DNA of 64,000 bases from Gammaproteobacteria bacterium (lineage in GTDB: Bacteria; Pseudomonadota; Gammaproteobacteria; Pseudomonadales; Cellvibrionaceae). The DNA is taken from positions 186,001 to 250,000 of the forward strand of contig JAGKWO010000002.1 of NCBI GenBank assembly GCA_021151835.1, written 5' to 3'. The notes beneath the pieces were generated by a model, which searched no databases, was not told where the DNA came from, and saw only the letters and a program-made list of their open reading frames with translations. A program made the position numbers and the translations under genes. Of this stretch, positions 23,216-32,048 are shown one piece after another. The stretch's first letter is position 1; the number at the start of each line of letters is the position of its first letter.

Positions 23216-26200
23216 TTACTTCAATAATTTTTTAACTTGCGGCACCAGGGCGTTAGCATAAAGTTCATAGCCATATTCATGGGGATGCAATAAATCCGGC
23301 ATCACTTTCTCACTCAAGACGCCTTCCCTGGTCAAAAACACAGAATTTATATTGGCAAAATACACGCGCTTGTTATCGGCATAATTTTTAATAATGTCGT
23401 TAACCTGTTCATTGATTAAACGTAACTCGCCATCCGGTTGTGCATCGCGCGGAAATATCGCAAGCAATAAAATGGTGGTGTTCGGTAAACGCTGCTGCAA
23501 CTCTTCCAGGATTTTCTTTATCCCCGCTGCTGTGGTCTGCGGGTTTTCGCGGCGATGACCGGTGTTGTTGGTACCAATCATTAATACTGTCACTTTCGGA
23601 TTTAATCCGGTTACGGCATCGTGTTGCAAACGCCAAAGCACATTCTCGGTTCGATCCCCCCCAAAACCTATTTCGAAGGCATTGAGCGGGGCAATATGCT
23701 TGTTCCAGGCCGCAAGGCCTTTCGTTCCCCACCACTCGGTAATCGAATCGCCAACCAGCAACACATCAATTTTTCCACCTTGGGCAAGAATTGCTTTGGC
23801 ATCCGCAATTTTTTGTTGATGGCGTGGCAGCCACCAATCAATAGCCCACCATTCATTGAGCATATCCGGGGTAACGGACTGGGTGCGATAATCCGCACAG
23901 GTATGCAGGACCGCCGCTTTTGGTGTGTTGATTAACAACTCCACATTAGCAATAACAACTTCACCAGCACCGCCAGTTTCCAACGCAAATGGCATTGTCA
24001 CCGCACTGAAATCATCCTGGTCGCGTTTGAAACAATTGAGCGGCACATACACTTTTTGCCAGCCTTTACCGACGAGTTCGCGCGCTTTTAATGTGAACGG
24101 AACCAGGCGGTCACAATCGTCTTTTTTACATTCCATTTTAAAAGAAACACCGCCCTTGGTGAGTTCATTGATTTTAATATCCAATGCCAACACACCGGTT
24201 TTCATATGTGCAGTTAAATCCAGTGGCTCGCCGGACTCAAGGGTCATACCCGCACGCCAGGAATCTTTCCAATTAAACGTGAGTGCATCTTCCTGCACAT
24301 CTTTATCAGTCGTTTTTATTTTCACATCACCTTTCGGCAACGCTGCGAATGCACCGCTTAAAATTTGTTGGCGCTCATAATTTTCAATAAAAATATGCCA
24401 TGGCTCCAGCGGGCGGCGCACATAAAGTTTGATATCTTGCGGTTCACCGCTGGCAACGCCCTTGACTTCCTCCGGTAAATTCAATGGGCCAGTTTTGCCG
24501 GATTTATAAGTAAGGCCATAACCCAATTTAAATAACGGATCATAATTTTTGTGGTGCGGATTCAGCACGTCCTGCAACGGTAATTTTGGCCAGGAGAACG
24601 ACAATGTTCCGCTGAAATCAAAATTCGCTCTACCGTCAGGTTTTGCGATCAGCACATCCGCCACACCAGCACCTTCAGAACCTGGCAACCAGGCGGCAAC
24701 AAAAGCATCTGACGCATTTAATTCCGGATTAACCCACAGTGGGCGCCCCGATAAAAATACGGATACAACCGGAATGCCCTGCGCTTTTAATTTTTTCAAC
24801 AAGGCGAGGCTTTTCTTTTTCGCGGGCTCGAACTCCAGTGTATCGCGATCACCACTGCCTTCCGCATAAGGATTTTCACCAAAGACGACGATTGCCACAT
24901 CCGGTTTTTGCGTGAATGAGCCATCGACGGATAACAGGGTTTTTCCACCCGCGGCATCAACAGCAGCTTTAATTCCACTATAAATTGAAGTGGCACCGGG
25001 GAAACGGTGATTTTCACTGGCATCATTAATACCTTGCCACCACACACTCCAGCCACCGGATTGTTTGCCGATATTGTCCGCCGCATCGCCCGCAACCAGA
25101 ATAGTTTGTTGCGGTTTGACCGGAAGTACTTTGTTGGTGTTTTTCAATAACACCAGGCTTTCACGTACAGCCTGGCGAGCAATAGCGCGATGTTCTGCGC
25201 TGCCCACAACAGATTGATCCGCCGCATGGGCGCGTTGCGATGGTTTTTTATCCCACAAACCGGCGCGCATTTTTACGCGCAAAATTCTGCGCACCGCATC
25301 ATCCAGACGCGCTTGTGGAATTTCACCGGATTGTACTTGCCTGAGGGTATTTGTAATCATGGTTTTCCAGTCATAGGTCACCATCAGTAAATCAACGCCG
25401 GCGTTAATCGCTTGCGGGCAGGAATCATTGGTGCAACCGGGCACTTGCCCGTGCCCATTCCAATCGCCTACAACCAGACCATCAAAACCCATGCGATTTT
25501 TTAAAACATCGGTCAGTAAATACTTATTGCCATGCATTTTTTCGCCGTTCCACTCCGAGAAACTGGCCATCACTGTTTGCGCACCCGCCGCTAGTGCAGG
25601 CACATAACCGGCATTGTGGATTTTAATTAATTCTTTTTCCGTAATCCGCGCATTGCCCTGATCATCGCCGCCATCGGTGCCGCCGTCCGCAAGGAAATGT
25701 TTTGCCGTGGCGATAACATGGTTTTCATCGAGGAATTCCTTGGTGTTTACTTTGCCTTGCAAACCTTCAACCATGGCGCTGGCGTATTCGGCAACCCGTG
25801 TTGGATCTTCCGCATAACTTTCGTAAGTGCGCCCCCAGCGATCATTTTGCGCAACAGCGAGTGTCGGCGCGAATACCCATTCGGTGCCCGTCGCACGAAC
25901 TTCCTTCGCGGTTGCTGCACCGATTTTTTTTATTAAGTCCGCATTGTGCGCCGCCCCCAAACCTATGTTGTGCGGAAACAAGGTTGCGCCGGTTAAATTG
26001 TTATGCCCGTGGACCGCGTCGGTCCCCCAGAAAATCGGGATCGCTTGCTTGCCATCGCTGGTATCCATGGAAGCAGCGTAAAGGCTATCCAGGAAATCCA
26101 CCCAATCTTTGGCTTTCGCATTCTCAATACGATTGGGCATAGACCCGCCACCATTCAACACGGAACCCAAATGGTATTTTTTAATATCGTCCGGCGTTAC

Positions 26201-26425
26201 GGTCTGGATTTCGGCTTGCATGATCTGCCCGACTTTTTCTTCCAGCGTCATCTTCTGCAATATCGTTTCGATCTTTGCATTAAATTCAGCAGAATCCTTA
26301 ATGGGCGATTCGGCGTTGGGCCAGAGTTTGATGTTATTGTTTTGTGCAGCGTGAGCGGAATAATTTGCAGTAAAAATTGCGGCGGCAATCAAGCCAATAC
26401 TGGCGAGTTGGTGGAGTTTTTTCAT
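23216..26425 (-). CDS. Secreted GH3 beta-glucosidase fused to a C-terminal SGNH/GDSL esterase
   Basis: The 1069-residue protein has a signal peptide ending ...YSAHA (26). The GH3 N-domain (about 45-390) has KHFLADGG (242 on) and the nucleophile Asp321 in VVGDWNG; the GH3 C-domain is about 430-640. An ExoP-type beta-sandwich (about 655-830) follows. The last 185 residues are an SGNH hydrolase: LLVGDSITEWW (Ser894), GFGGDRTENVLWRL, MIGTNNTG, and DLLHPH (Asp1044, His1047). All catalytic residues are present in both enzymes. GH3 removes terminal beta-glucose from oligosaccharides; the SGNH part probably deacetylates them. Its place just beyond the fucose genes fits xyloglucan or xylan side-chain processing. 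ATG 26425 starts the signal peptide; an upstream in-frame ATG at 26506 lies inside the palindrome. Confidence 0.92.
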   Translation of the reverse strand: MKKLHQLASIGLIAAAIFTANYSAHAAQNNNIKLWPNAESPIKDSAEFNAKIETILQKMTLEEKVGQIMQAEIQTVTPDDIKKYHLGSVLNGGGSMPNRIENAKAKDWVDFLDSLYAASMDTSDGKQAIPIFWGTDAVHGHNNLTGATLFPHNIGLGAAHNADLIKKIGAATAKEVRATGTEWVFAPTLAVAQNDRWGRTYESYAEDPTRVAEYASAMVEGLQGKVNTKEFLDENHVIATAKHFLADGGTDGGDDQGNARITEKELIKIHNAGYVPALAAGAQTVMASFSEWNGEKMHGNKYLLTDVLKNRMGFDGLVVGDWNGHGQVPGCTNDSCPQAINAGVDLLMVTYDWKTMITNTLRQVQSGEIPQARLDDAVRRILRVKMRAGLWDKKPSQRAHAADQSVVGSAEHRAIARQAVRESLVLLKNTNKVLPVKPQQTILVAGDAADNIGKQSGGWSVWWQGINDASENHRFPGATSIYSGIKAAVDAAGGKTLLSVDGSFTQKPDVAIVVFGENPYAEGSGDRDTLEFEPAKKKSLALLKKLKAQGIPVVSVFLSGRPLWVNPELNASDAFVAAWLPGSEGAGVADVLIAKPDGRANFDFSGTLSFSWPKLPLQDVLNPHHKNYDPLFKLGYGLTYKSGKTGPLNLPEEVKGVASGEPQDIKLYVRRPLEPWHIFIENYERQQILSGAFAALPKGDVKIKTTDKDVQEDALTFNWKDSWRAGMTLESGEPLDLTAHMKTGVLALDIKINELTKGGVSFKMECKKDDCDRLVPFTLKARELVGKGWQKVYVPLNCFKRDQDDFSAVTMPFALETGGAGEVVIANVELLINTPKAAVLHTCADYRTQSVTPDMLNEWWAIDWWLPRHQQKIADAKAILAQGGKIDVLLVGDSITEWWGTKGLAAWNKHIAPLNAFEIGFGGDRTENVLWRLQHDAVTGLNPKVTVLMIGTNNTGHRRENPQTTAAGIKKILEELQQRLPNTTILLLAIFPRDAQPDGELRLINEQVNDIIKNYADNKRVYFANINSVFLTREGVLSEKVMPDLLHPHEYGYELYANALVPQVKKLLK

Positions 26426-26451
26426 TGTGTGATTCTCTGGAGTTTTCTGTT

Positions 26452-26589
26452 GTAGGTTGCTGGTGAGGAACGAACCGCAACATGACCATCTCGCACCGCC
26501 AACCAAAAGCTAGATAGAGGCTTGTATTGGATGTGAAGTGCAGGTAGGTAAATGGACATGTTGCGGTTCGTTCCTCACCAGCAACCTAC
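26452..26589. repeat. Dispersed palindromic repeat, copy B (33-bp perfect arms)
   Basis: The arms 26452-26484 and 26557-26589 are perfect 33-bp reverse complements, starting GTAGGTTGCTGGTGAGG and ending at CATG. The 72-base centre has no open frame. The core matches copy C (60147-60232) and copy A (15781-15912). It separates the GH3 gene from the fucose operon. Confidence 0.9.
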
Positions 26590-26607
26590 GTAGTGCTTCG
26601 AATTATT

Positions 26608-27453
26608 TTATTTCGCGTTAACAACAACCTGCTTCTGCACCCCCATCCCTTCAATACCCAATTCCACCACATCACCTTCAGTTAAATACAATGGTGGTTT
26701 TTGGCCAAGACCAACACCAGGCGGTGTGCCGGTGCTAACAATATCACCCGGTTGCAAACTCATAAATTGGGAAAGGTAATGCACTAAAAAAGCGGGGCCA
26801 AAAACCATTTGGTCAGTAGAACCGTTTTGGAAAATTTTATCGTTTACTTTTAACCACAACGTTAATTTTAATGGGTCAGCCACTTCATCTTTAGTGACAA
26901 GGTAGGGGCCAATCGGGCCGAAGCTATCACAACCTTTACCCTTATCCCACTGGCCGCCGCGCTCCAACTGGAAATTGCGCTCGGATACATCATTAATAAC
27001 ACAATAGCCAGCGATATAATCCATTGCGTTTTCAAGCTCGACATAGCTCGCGTGTTTACCGATCACAAACCCCAATTCCACTTCCCAATCAAGTTTGGTG
27101 GAATTACGCGGTTTAATAATATTGTCGTTGGGGCCGGTAATTGCACTGGTCGCTTTCATAAACACCACTGGCTCTGCGGGAACATCAAGGCCGGACTCGG
27201 CGGCGTGATCCGCGTAATTCAAACCAATGCAAATAAACTTACCCACCCCTGTTACACAAGGCCCAATGCGGCCCGGCGCCGCCACAATTGGCAAGGATTC
27301 AATATTCACACTGGCAATTTTTTTCAATGATTCTTCGCTCAGTGTTTTGCCATTAATATCAGACACTACCGAACATAAATCACGCACATTGCCTTGTGCA
27401 TCCACAATGCCTGGACGCTCATGGCCTGCAATTCCGTAACGCAATAATTTCAT
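26608..27453 (-). CDS. FAH-family hydrolase, probable 2,4-diketo-3-deoxy-L-fuconate hydrolase
   Basis: The 281-residue protein has an N-terminal cap (1-65) and the fumarylacetoacetase-type catalytic domain with the metal ligands Glu/Glu/Asp in KLDWEVELGFVIG, then YCVINDVSERNFQ, KGCDSFGPIGPYLV and VSTGTPPGVG. In the non-phosphorylative L-fucose route this family cleaves 2,4-diketo-3-deoxy-L-fuconate to pyruvate and L-lactate. It is the last gene of the five-gene fucose transcript, 24 bases after the SDR gene. Substrate assignment rests on context; relatives hydrolyse the rhamnonate equivalent. Confidence 0.88.
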   Translation of the reverse strand: MKLLRYGIAGHERPGIVDAQGNVRDLCSVVSDINGKTLSEESLKKIASVNIESLPIVAAPGRIGPCVTGVGKFICIGLNYADHAAESGLDVPAEPVVFMKATSAITGPNDNIIKPRNSTKLDWEVELGFVIGKHASYVELENAMDYIAGYCVINDVSERNFQLERGGQWDKGKGCDSFGPIGPYLVTKDEVADPLKLTLWLKVNDKIFQNGSTDQMVFGPAFLVHYLSQFMSLQPGDIVSTGTPPGVGLGQKPPLYLTEGDVVELGIEGMGVQKQVVVNAK

Positions 27454-27477
27454 ACATCATTCTCTTTTTAAGAAAAA

Positions 27478-28206
27478 TTAATTGCTCCAGCCACCATCAA
27501 TAACATTGATGGTGCCGGTGGTAAATGATGAGGCGTCGCTCGCCAGATAAAGCGCAAGCTCCGCCATTTCACGCGCGGTACCCAATCGGCCCATGGGCTG
27601 GCGTGCAACAAAATTTTTGTACGCGGTTTCATAATCACCAGTGGCCTTCATACGCTGCTCAAGCGATGGGGTTTGTACTGTACCCGGGCATATTGCATTG
27701 CAACGCACACCTTGTGTTACGAAGTCGGCTGCTACACCTTTAGTTAAACCGATCACCGCAGCTTTAGTCATGCCATAGGCAAAACGGTTGGGCGCGCCTT
27801 TAATAGAACTGGCCACCGATGACATATTAATAATTGAACCGCCGCCGTTACTGACCATGCCCGGCAACACCGCGCGAATCATGCGGTACATGGAAGTCAC
27901 ATTGAGATCGAATGAAAAATGCCAGTCTTGCTCATCGCAATCGAGAATGGTGCCGTTGTGCACATAGCCCGCACAGTTAAATAGAATATCGACCGGGCCG
28001 ATTTGTTGTGCGAGCAATTTAACCTCGTCCGATTTCAACACATCCAGGCCGTACACTTCACAGCCGTGCAAATCCCTTAACGCTTCGACATTAATATCTG
28101 TTGCGATGACGCGCGCACCTTCCGCCGCAAATAATTCTGCGCTGGCACGACCAATACCTTGTGCGGCGCCAGTAATCAGCGCAGTTTTACCGTCCAGTCT
28201 TTTCAT
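27478..28206 (-). CDS. SDR oxidoreductase, probable 2-keto-3-deoxy-L-fuconate dehydrogenase
   Basis: The 242-residue classical short-chain dehydrogenase has the cofactor motif TGAAQGIG (12-19), NAG-type motif FNCAGYV, the catalytic Ser in INMSSVASS and YGMTK (Tyr/Lys), and a C-terminal TGTINVIDGGW. It should oxidise 2-keto-3-deoxy-L-fuconate to the 2,4-diketo compound with NAD+. It resembles the BDH2-like dehydrogenases of other fucose clusters. The frame opens 28 codons upstream, but MKRLDGKTALITG is the normal SDR start. It lies 37 bases after the dehydratase large subunit. Confidence 0.9.
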   Translation of the reverse strand: MKRLDGKTALITGAAQGIGRASAELFAAEGARVIATDINVEALRDLHGCEVYGLDVLKSDEVKLLAQQIGPVDILFNCAGYVHNGTILDCDEQDWHFSFDLNVTSMYRMIRAVLPGMVSNGGGSIINMSSVASSIKGAPNRFAYGMTKAAVIGLTKGVAADFVTQGVRCNAICPGTVQTPSLEQRMKATGDYETAYKNFVARQPMGRLGTAREMAELALYLASDASSFTTGTINVIDGGWSN

Positions 28207-28243
28207 AGTGGTTTTTATCTTTGTGTTTTTATTTTTAAATGAA

Positions 28244-29461
28244 TCACGCAATTTGTCGAACGGGCAGGCAACTCGGGCCAATCGGTTCAAACGCTTTGTA
28301 GGTCAAAATAAATTCCTGGTGTCCCAAATCTTCAGAAACGCTGCGTTTACCCGCCGCGACATCAATAACGTGGTGCAAAATTTCTTTGCCCACTTCATCG
28401 AGGGTGGCTTCGCCTTCCAGGATGCGGCCCGCATTAACGTCCATATCTTCTGCCAGGCGGCGATAGGTTTCCGGATTGGCGCAGACTTTAATAACGGGAG
28501 ATATTGCCGAACCGACAACAGAGCCACGCCCGGTAGTAAATAAAATGACGTGTGAACCGCAGGCAATCAATTCGATAATTTCGGCATTATCAGAAATATT
28601 CGGGAAACCAAAACGCGGCTCGCCGTCAGGCACCACATCCAATAAATACAAACCAGCGGCGGGAGGAATGTCACCGGGTTTAATCAACCCGCTAATCGGC
28701 GATGAACCGGATTTTGAATAAGCGCCCATGGATTTTTCTTCCAGCGTTGTCAGACCGCCATCGGCATTCCCGGGAGCAAAACTGCCAAAACCCATTACGC
28801 GATAATAATGTTCCGCCTTGGCGACACAGGCTTCAATTTCCATACCTAATGCCGGAGTAATCGCACGCTCCGCCATAATGGTTTCACAACCAATCAGCTC
28901 GCCGGTTTCTTCAAAGATGCAAGTTGCGTTCGCGGCAACCAATGCATCGAAACAACGGCCCACTGCAGGGTTTGCGGTGATGCCACTCGTGCCATCCGAA
29001 CCACCGCAAATAGTCCCGACTATTAATTCATGCAAATACATGGGTACACGTTCAGCGTGCGCAGCTTGCGCTTGTAACCGCGCAACCGCGTCGACGCCGG
29101 ATTTAATAGTTGATTTGGTTCCGCCTGCTTCCTGGATAACCAACAATTCAGCAGGGCGACCACTGCTGTGAATATCGTTTAATAATTTTTCGCGATTCAT
29201 ACTTTCGCAGCCGAGCGAAATTAATAATGCACCGCCGACATTCGGATGTGTGCACACGGCGCGCATCATTTCGTAGGCATATTGGTTCGGATAGCAACCG
29301 GGGAAACCAATTAAATGCACATCAATATTGTCGGCCTGATTCACAATCCTGCGCGCAACGTGATGGGCGCATTCAACCAGGTAAGCCACCACAATGACAT
29401 TGCGAATACCTTTGCGGCCATCTGCGCGTAACCACGCAGGAAAATTGATTGCGGCATTCAT
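28244..29461 (-). CDS. UxaA-type dehydratase large (C-terminal) subunit, probable L-fuconate dehydratase
   Basis: The 405-residue protein corresponds to the C-terminal catalytic part of altronate/galactarate dehydratases: RKGIRNVIVVAYLVECA, GFPGCYPNQY, LISLGCES, and the strongly conserved GTICGGSDGTSGITANPAVG followed by EETGELIGCE. The catalytic N-terminal SAF domain is a separate gene overlapping by four bases. In this cluster it replaces the enolase-family L-fuconate dehydratase found in Xanthomonas. The split UxaA pair of Campylobacter jejuni (Cj0482/Cj0483) has the equivalent place in its fucose locus. The substrate is inferred from context. Confidence 0.88.
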   Translation of the reverse strand: MNAAINFPAWLRADGRKGIRNVIVVAYLVECAHHVARRIVNQADNIDVHLIGFPGCYPNQYAYEMMRAVCTHPNVGGALLISLGCESMNREKLLNDIHSSGRPAELLVIQEAGGTKSTIKSGVDAVARLQAQAAHAERVPMYLHELIVGTICGGSDGTSGITANPAVGRCFDALVAANATCIFEETGELIGCETIMAERAITPALGMEIEACVAKAEHYYRVMGFGSFAPGNADGGLTTLEEKSMGAYSKSGSSPISGLIKPGDIPPAAGLYLLDVVPDGEPRFGFPNISDNAEIIELIACGSHVILFTTGRGSVVGSAISPVIKVCANPETYRRLAEDMDVNAGRILEGEATLDEVGKEILHHVIDVAAGKRSVSEDLGHQEFILTYKAFEPIGPSCLPVRQIA

Positions 29462-29778
29462 TCTTCGCTCCGGTAACGGGTTTGACGCGTGCGCGTGTGG
29501 CTGGGGATGTAATCACTTTTCATATTGTGCATATGCACATGATGGCCCTGCGCAACGGCTTCCATCATCGAACCTATGGGGGCACCGTAGCGAAACACTT
29601 TAGCGCCGGCTGCCAGGGCAAAACGGGCCACCTTATGGCCGACACCAATATCAATCGGACTGCGGATAATGTTTTGCTCGATATTGATTTCATCGCCCGC
29701 ATGGATTTGTTTTACACACACCAGAATGTTGTCATCCGGGTGCAATAGAATTAATGGTGCGATCCTGGTTGTAGTCAT
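29458..29778 (-). CDS. UxaA-type dehydratase small (SAF-domain) subunit
   Basis: The 106-residue protein is a single SAF domain, the N-terminal metal/substrate module of UxaA-like dehydratases: ILVCVKQIHAGDEI, DIGVGHKVARFALAAGAKVFRYG, IGSMMEAVAQGHHVHMHN. The conserved HVHxHN motif near the end is the usual family signature. ATGA overlap with the large-subunit gene implies coupled translation and a 1:1 complex. It lies 15 bases after the aldo/keto reductase gene. Confidence 0.88.
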   Translation of the reverse strand: MTTTRIAPLILLHPDDNILVCVKQIHAGDEINIEQNIIRSPIDIGVGHKVARFALAAGAKVFRYGAPIGSMMEAVAQGHHVHMHNMKSDYIPSHTRTRQTRYRSEE

Positions 29779-29793
29779 AGCGTTTCTCGTGAA

Positions 29794-30855
29794 TCAGGCA
29801 GGCACAATGGCAGCCGGATGCAATAAATGGCGTGCACGCAGCTCGTCCCAGAAAGCCGCAGGAATTTCACTGTTCATTAATTTCACCGCACGCTCGACTT
29901 GTTCATGGTTTGCAAGCCCGGCCAGCACCGAACAAATTTGTGGATGGGCAGCGGGAAATTGCAAAGCGGCAGCGGCCAGTGGCAGGGAGAATTCATCGCA
30001 CACCGATTCAAGCGCGGCGACGCGATCAACTATCGCTTGTGACGCCGGTTCGTAGTTGTAATACAAGGGTTGTTTGCTTGCGCCGCCCGGCCCTGCTTTA
30101 ACGCCGGTCGCAAGGATTCCCGAGTTAAACGGCCCCCCCAGGATCACCGAGGCGTTACGCCGGGCGCACAATGGCAGGAAATGTTCGCACGGTGCCTGTT
30201 CGAGCAAGGTGTAACGACCGGCCAATAAAAAACCGTCAAAGTCACCATGCCGTAAAGCGGCATCACAGATTTGCCATTCATTGGCGCCCAAACCAATTGC
30301 ACTAACCAGCCCATCCGCTTTGAGCTTGTTCATGGCGAGATAACCGCCATCCATAAATTCACGAAACCTTTCCGGATGATCATGACCGTGGGTCAATGGC
30401 CCCAAATCGTGGGCGAGCAAAATATCGATATGCGCAACCTGCAACCGTTTGAGGCTCGCCTCAAAGGAACGCATCACCCCGTCATAGGTGTAATCGAATA
30501 CCGGTTCCAATGGCGGCGCATCGGCAAAACCATGGCGAACCCTGGCATTGGAACCCGTCGGCACCAATATCCGGCCAACCTTGGAGGAGATTACCGCCGG
30601 CTCTTCCAACTCCCTGAGTGTATTACCCAGGCGGGCTTCACTCAGGCCAAAGCCGTAGTGGGGTGCGGTATCAAAATAACGGATGCCGGCGCGCACGGCG
30701 GATAGCACCGCTGTTTGGGCCTGGTCGTCGCTTACTGGTTGGTAAAGATTGCCTATGGGTGCAGCACCGAAGCCCAGTAGCGACAGGTTGATCCCGCTGG
30801 TCCCAAATGCCCGCAAGGAGGAGGACCGCATCGAGATGGGTGTTGATTCGCCCAC
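29794..30855 (-). CDS. Aldo/keto reductase, probable L-fucose (D-threo-aldose) 1-dehydrogenase
   Basis: The 353-residue TIM-barrel oxidoreductase has the AKR tetrad: Asp/Tyr in FDTAPHYGFGLSE, Lys in SSKVGRIL, His in LLAHDLG. The closest described enzymes are D-threo-aldose/L-fucose dehydrogenases, which oxidise L-fucose to L-fucono-1,5-lactone with NAD(P)+. It is the first gene of the transcript leading to the dehydratase, SDR and hydrolase. The start at 30855 is a GTG with AGAGG four bases before it; the ATG eight codons later has no ribosome site. Confidence 0.9.
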   Translation of the reverse strand: MGESTPISMRSSSLRAFGTSGINLSLLGFGAAPIGNLYQPVSDDQAQTAVLSAVRAGIRYFDTAPHYGFGLSEARLGNTLRELEEPAVISSKVGRILVPTGSNARVRHGFADAPPLEPVFDYTYDGVMRSFEASLKRLQVAHIDILLAHDLGPLTHGHDHPERFREFMDGGYLAMNKLKADGLVSAIGLGANEWQICDAALRHGDFDGFLLAGRYTLLEQAPCEHFLPLCARRNASVILGGPFNSGILATGVKAGPGGASKQPLYYNYEPASQAIVDRVAALESVCDEFSLPLAAAALQFPAAHPQICSVLAGLANHEQVERAVKLMNSEIPAAFWDELRARHLLHPAAIVPA

Positions 30856-30975
30856 AGAACCTCTTTTTTATAATTAAAATTAGAATCGCCAATAAAAATT
30901 ATTTTATCTGAACACCTGTCGAAATCACATATGGTTATTTAGACTTTTTGAAAAAAATTGCATCAGGTTTGAGTA

Positions 30976-31006
30976 CAAACTTACGTAAACGCCAAACTTG
31001 AACTTG
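30976..31006. promoter_or_regulatory. Candidate IclR operator region upstream of the fucose catabolic genes
   Basis: CAAACTT occurs twice in direct orientation (30976-30982, 30993-30999) around the palindrome TTACGTAA (30981-30988). The combination TTACGTAA followed by CAAACTTG recurs at 32049-32077, upstream of iclR. It lies about 120 bases before the aldo/keto reductase start. Operator function is inference. Confidence 0.4.
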
Positions 31007-31041
31007 TTTTGCACGGTGGGAAAATGGCTGTTTTCAACCAT

Positions 31042-31073
31042 AAAAAAAGCCGACCTTACGATCGGCTTTTTTT
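31042..31073 (-). terminator. Bidirectional rho-independent terminator after iclR
   Basis: AAGCCGA (31047-31053) and TCGGCTT (31062-31068), with A-run and T-run on the two sides, form a textbook bidirectional terminator 18 bases past the iclR stop. It isolates iclR from the downstream fucose transcript. Confidence 0.9.
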
Positions 31074-31090
31074 GACTGGGCGTTGGGCAA

Positions 31091-31927
31091 TCAATCGATC
31101 AACCCCTGGGAGATCTTATCGGCCGCCTGTATCAAGCGCTCCAGCAATCGATCCGCCGTAATGGACTGCGCCTTGATATGGATAAAAGGAATGATCAACA
31201 CCGCAACTGCCCCGTGGACTCCGATGATCGGCACACAGTAATCCGTCACTCCGTCCACAAAATCACTGGCGAGCTGGATATAACCCTGGTCCATACCTTT
31301 GCGCGCGCGCGCAAGGAAACGTTCAATACGCTCCAGGTCTACCGTGGCGGAGAGAATCGGCAACCAGCCGGCTTGTACATCCGGTGTTGCAAAGCCGTAG
31401 AGTAAAGCGCCGGAGTTGGTATCGATCAAGCGGCGGCGATAGCCCACGCGGACCGAAAACCCCAGGTCCATCGGGCTTTCCTGGCGGGCCACCACGACGA
31501 TCTGGTCGCCCGACGGTACAACCAGGTGGCAGGATTGGCCCAACTCACGGCTCAATTCCTTCATCACTGGCAGGGAAACTTCCAGTAGCGTCTTGGCGGT
31601 ACCCTGGGAGATACCCAGGGTAAAAAGCTTGTTGGTGAGCATGTAACCATCGCGCCCGTCAGGCATCTGGGCGATATAGCCGCGATACTCCAGCGCCAGC
31701 ACCATGCGGAACAGCTCGCTAACCGAGCGCCCCAACGCGGCAGCCATTTGCGAGGTTGTCATAGGAGAAGAGTTTCGCGCCAGCAACTCCAGGATATCCA
31801 ACCCTTTTTCAAGGGCAGGGGCGCGGTATTTACGTTCGGTATCGTCTTGAGCTTCCAGAACGGCGTCGTCGAGCTCTTTGTTCATAGTTACTGTCATAGT
31901 GGCTTTCTCGTTATTAGTATGATTCAT
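31091..31927 (-). CDS. IclR-family regulator of the fucose genes
   Basis: The 278-residue protein has an N-terminal winged helix-turn-helix (about 38-95; PALEKGLDILELLARNSSPMTTSQMAAALGRS) and a C-terminal IclR effector domain (about 110-275; GQSCHLVVPSGDQIVVVA, YIQLASDFVDGVTDYCVPI). IclR proteins are commonly repressors or activators of sugar-acid catabolism, with the pathway intermediate as ligand. It lies between the fucP/lactonase pair and the catabolic operon and has its own terminator. GAAGGA supports ATG 31927; ATG 31897 is a weaker alternative. Confidence 0.9.
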   Translation of the reverse strand: MNHTNNEKATMTVTMNKELDDAVLEAQDDTERKYRAPALEKGLDILELLARNSSPMTTSQMAAALGRSVSELFRMVLALEYRGYIAQMPDGRDGYMLTNKLFTLGISQGTAKTLLEVSLPVMKELSRELGQSCHLVVPSGDQIVVVARQESPMDLGFSVRVGYRRRLIDTNSGALLYGFATPDVQAGWLPILSATVDLERIERFLARARKGMDQGYIQLASDFVDGVTDYCVPIIGVHGAVAVLIIPFIHIKAQSITADRLLERLIQAADKISQGLID

Positions 31928-32048
31928 GAGTCCTTCACCGATTATTGAACAGGTTAATGTTTAGTCAAAACCAACACTCATCCGGTTCCGGTTTATCCTC
32001 GCTGCGGAACCGATTCTACGCACAGGTTTACGGGCAAAGCGTTCTAAT

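Noticed and set aside
26003..26455. 150-codon plus-strand frame
   Set aside because: It lies antisense inside the GH3 gene, whose frame carries intact catalytic motifs; a shadow frame.
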